Source: Lunularia cruciata (Eukaryota; Streptophyta; Marchantiopsida; Lunulariales; Lunulariaceae). Taken from it: a stretch of DNA of 64,000 bases. This document shows positions 55,899 through 64,000 of the stretch, piece by piece. Each line of letters starts with the position of its first letter. The stretch's first letter is position 1. The translations under genes and the position numbers were made by a program. Below the pieces are notes generated by a model. The model ran no database searches and was not told the origin of the DNA. It worked only from the letters and a program-made list of their open reading frames with translations. The stretch covers positions 54,454,841 to 54,518,840 of the forward strand of contig OX419762.1 in assembly GCA_948567375.1 (NCBI GenBank), given 5' to 3'.

Positions 55899-58800
55899 TG
55901 TGACAACCCGGCAAATATCACTTTTGCGGTAATTGGGTCAGTAAATTTTGTTCCCATAGAGATACTATCCAGAATTGGTCGAATACGAAGACAAAAGTCA
56001 CAATTGTAGTTCTTCTTGATGGCTTCTTTAATCTCTCAGGTAGAAACTACACCCAGAAGAGAGTAACAAGCTCACAATCTTGACAACTTGTCATGAATAC
56101 ACACACATAATCACAACATAGTAAATTCTGTCCAAACAACTCTTGATTGTGATGATTCAGATTCTCCCAAAGACGGCACTTCACTACAAAGAACGATTTT
56201 GTCTCAAAATTGTGTTCCACCCCTCCACTAAAGGCACAACTTCCTTGATTGAAATTGCTTCACATCAACTTTGTGCTGCACTCACCAATGCAGAATACTA
56301 CCAACTCTACAATTCCTCTCAGATTTGTCAAGGCATTGCTCCGATGCACTTCACTCAGGATCAAACACACAGAATGAAGATCAAGGCTACAGATTCCAAC
56401 ATCCACAAAGACAGTGACTTGCTCTTCGGAATTCCCCACACACTCACAAACACAAACACGGAATTGACAATCGGAATTAAGCTTAAGCAACAAGTACTAA
56501 GAACATCACTTCACTTTATCTATCTTCAGAAATTTGAATACTGAATAACATGAGACTGCAAATGCTCCCCTTAAATACTGAAGCAAACGACAGACTCACC
56601 TACCTAGGCACCGCTTCCTAACATCCTTTCCTATCTGTAGATCCTAAGTGACAATCTATCTCTTCATATCTGCCTCTTCCTATCTCAAAATCGACACTTA
56701 TCCCAATCCGATGACTACCTCATCATCGGCTTCCAAACCCGATGATCTTCTTACTATTTCTCCTTCTTTGAGTATGGCAAATTCCGCCCAAGTCCTTTAC
56801 TACTTCTACTACTTCTACACTACAATCTACAATTGAGCTCATGGGTAATCTATCTACACTCTTATCTCCTGACCCACTCTTCTCTACTGTGTCAATCATT
56901 AAGTCTGATGACACTTGTATTCCTACTTCTGCGACATTGGGTTTCTTCTCCACTGTCACACTATTCCGAATCTTCTCTAATTCCGAATTGACTAAATCTA
57001 GTCTAAGACTAACATTGTTCTCTACATCTAACATTTTCCTATCTACACGCTCCCTCAATCAAATCAATAAGGTGTTCATGTCCACATCCTTGGCCTTTCT
57101 CTTCTACGTCTCATGCACAAGTAACTTTAACTCATGTAGGCGAGCTTCCTCCAATCTCCTTTTAGCCTCCGTGCTCAAGATCGCTCTTAACTTTCCTGCA
57201 ACTTCCCCTACTGATTCCGATGCATATCCTTGAGAGCGCTCCACCTTCAACTCCTCACGATACATCTTCAACTTGTCTTCGTATTCTGCAGCGAGCATCT
57301 TCTTCTCCTCTGTATACTGCATGCTTTGTCCTTCCGCGCTCCTAACAAGTTCTCGTAATCGTTCTTCTTCTTCTTGCCTAGCTGCCAACTCTCTCTGCCA
57401 TGCTTGATCTTTCACTACGGCACTTTTCTTTAAGCTGTCCAACTCCTGCTCCATTACGATGTTCATCACCTTCAAATGAACATTCTTTATGTGCACATCA
57501 CTCACTTCTTCCTTCATCTTGTTGAGCCACATCGTTTGTTCCTTGAATTCTCCGGCTTGCCTTTGCAGTTCCTTTTCCTTTTCTGTGCAGCTCCCTTGTA
57601 GCATGGTCAGCATTTTCTTCATCAAGCCTTCCTCCCTCCGAAGTTCTTCCACTTCCTTGCTTCTTTGGACTTGTTGCTCCTGCAACTCCTTCACTTCACT
57701 TACCAGATACTTCACCATTTGCAATTCGTTCATCTCCTTCCTACAATCTTGGGGAATTACTCTTTGGTGCTCCTTCAACAATTCCAGCAATGGTGTTACC
57801 ACCTTCGTCAGATAGGATATCCCGCCAAATTTTTCTTCCTCTTCATTGCCATCTTCATCTAGAGTCTTCTCCTCCGTCATCGGCTCCTTCATCCAAAGTC
57901 ACGATCTTTGTACCTTCATCATGTCGGCACTTTCTTCATCTTGGCCTCTTGAACTCGGCCACGTGGGATTCTCTGCTTTCTCTTCTGCTCTTGACTTGTT
58001 TACTACCATTGTCTGACAAGCCTCACTTATTGCTGCCGATTGCTGGACCTCTGGCTCCCCATCGCTATCGCTCCCAGACTCCTCACTTTTCAAGGTGAGC
58101 TCCTCTTCTTTCGATTCCTCTTCTTGCGACTCAGTCTCTTCCCCAGACTCCGACCCCGATGATGCCTCTTTTACGATCTTCACCGTCTTCAACCTCAGCT
58201 GCCGAGTCTTCCTTTGCATGAGAGGCGACCTTGCTTCTTTGGGTTTGCCACGTTTCTTTGTCTTTGGACTGGTAATTTCTTCAACTTTCCACTGTCCGGT
58301 CTTTGCAAAGTATTCATCATTTGCTCGAAGATGTAGCATATACTGGAGCTCTTCCTTGTCTGCTTCTCATCGCAAATTGGGATGCATGTGCAACACCATA
58401 CGATGACGCTCTTCTTTGGTCAGTAAGTTCAGTCCGAAGTAGAAGTGGGCTACAAATGGTGCAAAATAATGTAGTGGCGAGCCTGTTTGCCAATTCACCA
58501 CCATCTGCCTCGTTTGGTGGTGAAAGCACTTCGCCCAATTCACTGGAGCTCCTGCAAACATCTGATGGAAGAAGACAACTTGTTGCATGTTCACGTAGGT
58601 GGTTTGTTTTGGCTTGAACATGGCCATCATTGCCCCCACAATACTTCTTCGTATCGGATCTCGATAGGACTCCACCTTGTAGCCATTCGTGGTTCTCGGA
58701 GCAAAGAACAAATTGCGGATTTCCGCTGCCTCCTCTGCAGCATCACACTTCCGATAGAAGGTGATCCCTGTTGGTTCTCTTGCTTCTCTTCCCAATACTA

Positions 58801-59597
58801 ACTTCCAATCCGACTCAGTCCATCGAGCCGGATTGCCTCTCTTCCCTTCCACCTCAGGACCCTCCTCACAATTATTGGCAGCGATCTCTACTATCACTCC
58901 CGAGAAACTGAAATTCCAGTTCCATGCTAAAAAGGTAATATGAAGTCTAATCAAGACCTCAATTCTAGCTACTTCATCTACCCTTTAGATTGCAAAACCT
59001 CTCACCACCAGCACGTTGGCAACCTTCTTGGCCATGATCTGTTCTCTCGTTCTACGATGTTGGAAGATGAGACCCTCTCTTGGACGAGACACTCTAACTC
59101 CCTCAGGGTTTTGAAAAATCTCACTCTCGATGGGCTTTTGGATATGCATTACTGCAGGATTACTACTCAAAGGGATTGGAAATTTACTCAAAGTATTCAA
59201 CTTTCCCTTGTGCAGTTGCAATTTTATATTGCCCCAAATTGTAGTCATTCTTCAGTCAATTTTGTCTGCAAATTTCTCTCTTCCGCGTGCACACTCGGTC
59301 ACTGTCAAGACATGCTTCTTCTGCCCCCGCCATTTCTTGAAATGTACTTTCTTGCCACGTACAGAGGTTGTTAAACGGTCTTCGTCTTTCTTGCGTCTTC
59401 CAACCCAAAGATGGTGATCTTTGGACTTTTTCCGGCGTACTCCTCTTCCGAGTACCTCCATCATCGGATCCGATGTCATCTTCTTTGGATTTCCTCCGAA
59501 GTTACTTCCGTCCATTCTTTGTTTGCAATTTGACTTTTAGTGCTTACTTTGTCTCTTAAACACTACTAACCATAGAAAAAAAAATGTGGGTACCATA
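55899..59597 (-). repeat. Solo giant LTR (3699 bp) inserted in G
   Basis: The ends match the H LTR (plus strand tgtgacaacccgg ... gtgggtaccata). Flanks gctat (55894-55898) and gccat (59598-59602) are a 5-bp target duplication with one change, and they rejoin the protease frame VNAM of G. Both sides are element G and no internal region is present, so it is a solo LTR. It is nearly the length of the H LTR but strongly diverged from it, so giant LTRs are a stable trait of the family. Confidence 0.9.
56723..59035 (-). pseudogene. LTR-borne ORF in the solo LTR, best-preserved copy
   Basis: About 771 codons from MAKKVANVLVV, with few breaks. The N-domain (58954-58367) is open: LAWNWNFSFSGV, ARWTESDWKLVLGREA, KVESYRDPIRRSI, TTYVNMQQVVFFHQMF, FAPFVAHFYFGLNLL and MVLHMHPNLR. 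The basic-acidic middle (58339-57899) follows, with KTKKRGKPKEARS then GSESGEETESQEEESKEEE. A 262-codon coiled-coil frame (57892-57104) includes LVSEVKELQEQQVQRSKEVE and RQEEEERLRELVRS. A C-terminal 111-codon piece ends at 56723. Stops separate the pieces. The domain order matches the H copy, and key Trp/His/Arg motifs are kept despite much divergence. It is probably a protein of about 85-90 kDa. Its function is unknown; a Gag-like or host-interacting role is speculation. Confidence 0.7.
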
Positions 59598-59602
59598 GCC
59601 AT

Positions 59603-62405
59603 GTTAGAAAGGTTGATGAAGAAGTTGGGTATGATACCCTCAAGACCTTCAACATTTGTGGTGAACAGGCAAACAAGCAACAATTTTGACCCATAGGGGT
59701 GATGGATAAGGTGATAGTTTTAGTTATGGGAGTTCAAAATCTCTTGATTTTCCAAGTCTTGAAGGATTCAAGCTATGATATACTTCTTGGGAGGCCATGG
59801 TTAAGAGCAACACACACAATTGATCAATGGCACAAAGGGTACTTGAGGATTGGGTCATCAAACCATAGAGTCATAGTTCATGTGACTAACACCACCAACA
59901 CTTCACATTCAGATACATCATCTTTTGATTATTAGGAATCAGATTCTAAAAAAGGAGCTTCAGGTGTGGACACACGCATGGAAGAGGAGACTTCCATTGA
60001 GGAAGATGACTCTGAATTGGATTCAAATGTGTATCCTTTGTGAGCTATGGATTTTGCACCTAAGCTAGAGGTTTTGAAGGACCCAGATAAATCACCATTG
60101 ATACTTGAGGAGGTAGAGAGAAGGTTAGCTACCCTCAAATATGGCCCAAATGTTACCAAGGAGGAGAAGGTGAGATTTGAGGAGATTTTCCACTAGTTCA
60201 TCCATGTGTTTTCTTTCAATTACAAGGATTTGAAGGAAGTCACCTTGGAGGAACATAAGATAGAGGTGGAGTCACATGCAAGACCAATCCGCCAAAAGCA
60301 ACATTGCATTAGCCCACCAATATCTTTGGTTGTGAAGGAGGAGATTGATAAGCTCAAGGAATCCGGATTTATCTTTGAGATGGAGAATTCAAAATGGGTG
60401 TCTCCAATTGTCATTGTGAAGAAAAAGAATAGCAAGCTTTGTGTATGTGTGGATTACAAGACGCTCAATGTTGTTACCAAGAAAGACTAGTACCCATTGC
60501 CATTCATTGATGAGATCTTGGAGGAGGTTGTAGGTCATGAGAGGTACAATTTTGGAGATGGTTATAATGGATATAACCAAATCAAGATTGCACCAAAGCA
60601 TCAACAACTCACCACATTCACCACACCTTGAGGAACTTACGCTTTCAAGGTCATGCCTTTTGGGCTTTGCAATGCTCCAACCACATTCCAACTGTTCATG
60701 AACAAGGTATTTGAACCTTTCATTGGGAAATTTATGAGAGACTTCATTGATGACTTTTGTATCTATGGGAGCAAGGAGGAGCACTTTGAGCACCTAATCA
60801 AGGTCTTGTAATGCTTGGATGAGGCAAATGCTTCACTCAACCTAGAGAAGTGCATATTTGGATGTGAAGAAGGTCTACTTTTGGGGCACATCATCTCCAA
60901 GGATGGAATAGCAGTTCATCTTAAGAAGGTGAGGAAAATCTCAGACCTTTTATTCCCTTCAAGCTTGACAAAGTTACGCTAATTCTTGGGGATGGTTGGA
61001 TACTATAGGAGGTCTATCTTCTCATTTTCCGACAAGGCTTATGCATTGACCATCTACATGAAGAAAGTTGTAGATTACATGGTGATTTTGGAGGACAAGG
61101 AGGCTCTCAAAGCTTTTGAGGAGCTCAAGCAATCCCTTTTTGTAGCTCCTATTCTTGCTAAACCTGATTGGAGTAAGCCTTTCATCCACTACATTGATGC
61201 TTCTAATGTAACTATAGGATGCACTCTTAGTCAATGAGACCAAGATGGGCATGATCATCTAATAGCTTATGCTAGAAGGCAAATGGTTTCAGCAGGAAAG
61301 AACTACTCTATCACAAAGAGAGAAGGATTGGCATTGATCTTTGGTCTCAAGAAGTTTAGACACTATTTGATTGGAGGGAAAGTCACCATTGTCACGGATC
61401 ACAAGGCCTTGAAGTACATCTTCAACAAGCCTAATGTTGAAGGAAGATTAGCAAGGTAGATGATACTCTTGTCTGAGTATGACTACACCATTGAGGATAG
61501 GCCAGGAAAGAAACATGCAAATGCTGATTTGTTATCTAGAGACTATGATCATGATGGAGATGAGCCAGTGGATGATTCCTTCCCAGATGAGGAGCTCATG
61601 ACAATCTCAATCACTCAAGAGGTTCCAAAGGAGTACAAGGAGATTGTGGATTTTGTGACAAGAGGTAACTATCTAGAAGGGATTTATGCTAGAGAGATGA
61701 AGGCCCTTGCAGCAAGATCAAGACCTTACACAATGGTGGAGAATATTCTTTTCCACCAAGGAGCAGATGGTCTACTTCAAAGAACAGTGAGTAAGGAAGA
61801 GTCTATCCTACTCATAAAGGAGTTTCATGAAGGTTTAGTGTATGGAGGACACTTTGCAGGAAAGGTGACTACTTTCAAGATTCTAGATATAGGTTACCAT
61901 TGGAGAGGGATTTTCAAGGACTGTCTTGATTATTGCAAAACTTGTCATGTTTGTCAATTTTTTGCTAGAAAATCTACTTTCACTCCTGCACTTAGATCAA
62001 TTCCATTGCAAGGATCTTTTGAGAAGTGGGGAATTGATTTTGTAGGTCCTCTCAATATAACCCCAAGGAACAATCAGTACATTGTGGTAGTTTCTGATTA
62101 CCTTACCAAGTGGGTTGAGGCTAGACCATTGAGAGATAAGAATGAAGATGAAGTTGGTAGATTTCTTTATGAACATATTATCACTAGGTTTGGATGCCCT
62201 TTGGAGTTGGTTTTTGATAGAGGAGGAGAGTTTACAAGAAGCATCATTATAGCCATGTTATGACATTTCTCTATCACACATAGAGTAACTACATCCTCTA
62301 AGCCAAATTCCAATGGCTTGGCAGAGAGAACCAATCAGACCTTGTGCATGATGTTGGCCAAAGATGCAGAAATGGAGGGGGCTAAACATCATTGGGACAA
62401 AGAGG
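59603..62405 (+). pseudogene. Element G: protease to integrase, decayed
   Basis: It continues the protease (RLMKKLGMIPSRPSTF, ILLGRPWLRA). RT keeps KKKNSKLCVCVDYK, the FIDDFCIYG catalytic box and PFGLCNAPTTFQ, but has stops after KKD, TTP and KVL. RNase H follows (IDASNVTIGCTL). The integrase has the HHCC site (C..C as CKTCHVCQ), first Asp WGIDFVGP and second Asp in VFDRGGEF, then a stop after IIIAML. It ends at KHHWDK, where the next giant LTR begins. Confidence 0.88.
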
Positions 62406-62790
62406 TGTGGTACCCTCATTTTTTTGTTTTTTCTTATTTATGGAGAAGAAGTGTATAGAGAATTCATATTGCACTTGTAGGAATTAGAAGGCAAAGAAAG
62501 GTGACCTCGGGTAATAACCCAAGGTAAAGTGACTTTGTGTCAAAAGACAAAGTACTCGGATTTTCCATGTCAGCCTGTAACCCAAAGTAAGAAGACTTTG
62601 TCTTGGGGGTGCTCAACTCAAGGCGAGGATAGTGTAACAACTTTCCTTTGGGTTTGGACATTCAAGAAGGTACCGTGCAAAAAAATAGCTGGCCTATAAA
62701 CGGGAGGAAATTGATAGTGACAAGAGCATGAAGAAGGTGTGATTTCTTGGTAGAAATTTGAAGTGAAGAGAGATAGAGGAAGCGCACCAC

Positions 62791-62798
62791 TATAAAAT
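62791..62798 (+). promoter_or_regulatory. TATA box of the giant LTR
   Basis: ccacTATAAAATttggg lies 385 bp into the LTR and 20 bp before the ATG of MTSNFPLPL. The same block is in H (26289-26296, minus strand). Transcription would start close to this ATG, so translation may begin at a later ATG (for example MGGRKKNSEF at about 62980). Confidence 0.6.
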
Positions 62799-62817
62799 TT
62801 GGGCTAGAGACAAAGCA

Positions 62818-64000
62818 ATGACAAGTAATTTTCCATTGCCATTAAGAAGTCATCTTGCAGGAGATCGTGGGAAGGGAAGTGTAGTCAAAGATGCACTAGT
62901 GTGTAAAGAGGAGGTCAAGAGAGTTAGTATGGGAATCAGTAGGAAGAATAGCCCCCAACCCAGAGTGGAAGAGAGAAAGATGGGAGGTAGAAAGAAGAAC
63001 TCTGAATTTGTAGTAAGAAATTGTGCAAATTGGAGGTTAGATGTGATCACAAGAATCGAGGTCTTGAGTAGGCTACGGATCACATTCTTGGCATGGAACT
63101 GGGACATTAGCTTTCCAAGTTTCATGACTGAGATCATCGAGAGTAAGTGTCTGGATGGCCCGAGGGAGAAGGGAAGAGAGGAAATCTAGCTTGATGGATA
63201 GAGTCAGATTGGAGGTTAGTACTCAAAAGAGAGGCGGGTGATGAGCAAGGATCCATGTTCTTGGGGAAGGGAGAAGTAGCTGAAGAAACCCAAGAGGTGA
63301 GAGATGCCTTCTCTTCAACATGCACGAAGAATGGCTACAAGGTTGAGAGCTATAAGGACTTGATGAAAAGAGGCATCATAGCAGCAAGGATGGCTATCTT
63401 GAAGCCGGAGCAAACCACTTATGTGATGAAGCATCAAGTGGTATTCTTTCACAAGAGTTTGCAGGAGAGCCGTTCAATTGGGCAAGTGTTTTCATTAGTG
63501 GGCAAGATAGATGGCGTGGAAATTGCAAGACAAGTTGCCTCCACACTACATGGTGCCATTTGCAGCCCACTTCTATTTGGGACTAACTTGTTGAACATGG
63601 CGGAGAGACACAAGATGGTGTCGCACTTCCACCCTAATTTGAGAAGAGATGCTGATGCGGAGGAGCAGCAATACATCTTGCAAATAAGGACAAGTGATAA
63701 GTACTACGCACAGACGGGGTAGAGTGTGTAGTTGAAGGTGAACACTCCAAAGTCGAAGAAGAGGAGTTGACAAGGCAAAGAAGAAGAAGCAGCAATGAGA
63801 CCTTGGAAGATGAGGAAAGTAAACCCAAGGAGAGGATTGGTGGTAATTGCATCATCGGAAGAGGAGTCAGAAGGAGAGGCCAAGTGCAAGGAAGAAGACT
63901 CAAACAAGGAGGAAGAACATGAACTCATGTTGCAGAGTGGGGAAATGAGCAGCAAGAGTGAAGATGGAGTGGAGATGCAATCGATACCCGAGGAGGACAA
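62818..64000 (+). pseudogene. LTR-borne ORF, partial (window edge)
   Basis: The first 124 codons are open (MTSNFPLPLRSHLAGDRGKGS ... KMGGRKKNSEFVV, IEVLSRLRITFLAWNWDISF). A frameshift and a TGA precede WIESDWRLVLKREAG. A second open run of 155 codons (63255-63722) has KVESYKDLMKRGI, TTYVMKHQVVFFH and FHPNLRRDADAEEQQYIL. The acidic linker continues to the edge (SSEEESEGEAKCKEED) in a shifted frame. The coiled coil would lie beyond 64000. Confidence 0.7.

Larger units (their letters stand above)
22143..64000 (-). mobile_element. Element I: Ty3/gypsy retrotransposon with DNA methyltransferase and PHD finger (host of the nest)
   Basis: Minus-strand element whose left end is a short 3' LTR. The pieces, from 5' to 3', lie at 51440-50827, 36071-29900 and 22884-22143; between them are insertions G, C and H. 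Joined in that order the decayed frames are collinear: Gag with zinc knuckles, protease, DNMT3-like methyltransferase, RT, RNase H, integrase and PHD-like finger. Joins at H and C fall inside single protein motifs, which shows that the pieces are one element. The 5' end lies beyond the window behind G. It is inserted in the gag of F. It is heavily mutated and cannot be active. Confidence 0.85.
51441..64000 (+). mobile_element. Element G: A-family Ty3/gypsy element, plus strand, rearranged, runs off the window
   Basis: 5' LTR, tRNA-Glu primer site, leader, ORF0, an inverted block (53580-55057), gag, a giant solo LTR (55899-59597), protease to integrase (59603-62405), then another giant LTR from 62406 to the window edge. 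The 3' LTR is not seen. The left flank is element I gag, so G probably inserted there; the right flank cannot be checked. Many stops show it is old. Confidence 0.85.
62406..64000 (+). repeat. Giant-family LTR or element, plus strand, cut by the window edge
   Basis: It begins TGTGGTACCCTCATTTTT after agagg in the integrase of G. About 1.6 kb is visible and aligns with the first part of the H LTR: promoter region, TATA box, then the LTR-borne ORF. Whether it is a solo LTR or a complete element cannot be seen. Confidence 0.8.

Overview
This window looks like repeat-rich nuclear DNA from a land plant with a large genome. A gymnosperm or another non-flowering plant is my guess, but the sequence does not prove it. 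It is AT-rich, and from about 8.5 kb to the right edge it is almost entirely Ty3/gypsy LTR retrotransposons inserted into one another. I found no convincing single-copy host gene, tRNA, rRNA or CRISPR array. Element letters are mine.

Left part (1-9732). Mostly unrecognised non-coding DNA. It holds a solo chromovirus-type LTR (L1, 3505-4967) with a second LTR of the same family inserted in it in reverse (L2), a decayed reading frame of unknown identity (7269-8158, minus), and the 3' end of a minus-strand chromovirus (E, 8478-9732) with a decayed chromodomain.

Element A (9733-17534, minus) is the best-preserved element. It has matching LTRs, a tRNA-Glu-type primer site, an accessory zinc-knuckle ORF (ORF0), an uninterrupted 1608-residue Gag-Pol and a polypurine tract. 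Its two flanks are unrelated chromovirus fragments in opposite orientation (E and D). D (17535-19333, plus) ends in a chromodomain and a 3' LTR. An AT-rich repeat follows, then element F (20010-22142, plus), a relative of E with an initiator-Met primer site and Gag.

The large nest (22143-64000). Element I (minus strand, short LTR of about 102 bp) is inserted in F. Read 5' to 3' (right to left), its decayed polyprotein is Gag with two zinc knuckles, protease, a DNMT3-like cytosine-5 DNA methyltransferase, RT, RNase H, integrase and a C-terminal PHD-like finger. It is split by three insertions: H (22885-29899), C (36072-50826) and G (51441 to beyond the window). H has very large LTRs (about 3.8 kb) that carry their own reading frame, for a protein with a conserved N-terminal region, an acidic middle and a long coiled coil. 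Further copies of this LTR sit inside H (27189-28857), inside G (55899-59597) and at the right edge (62406-64000). C and G belong to A's family, as does B (37449-44903), which is nested inside C in the opposite orientation.

The most interesting biology is (1) the methyltransferase plus PHD finger built into one retrotransposon, and (2) the giant LTRs that contain a protein-coding frame. All copies of both in this window are decayed, so intact relatives elsewhere in the genome would be the place to test function.
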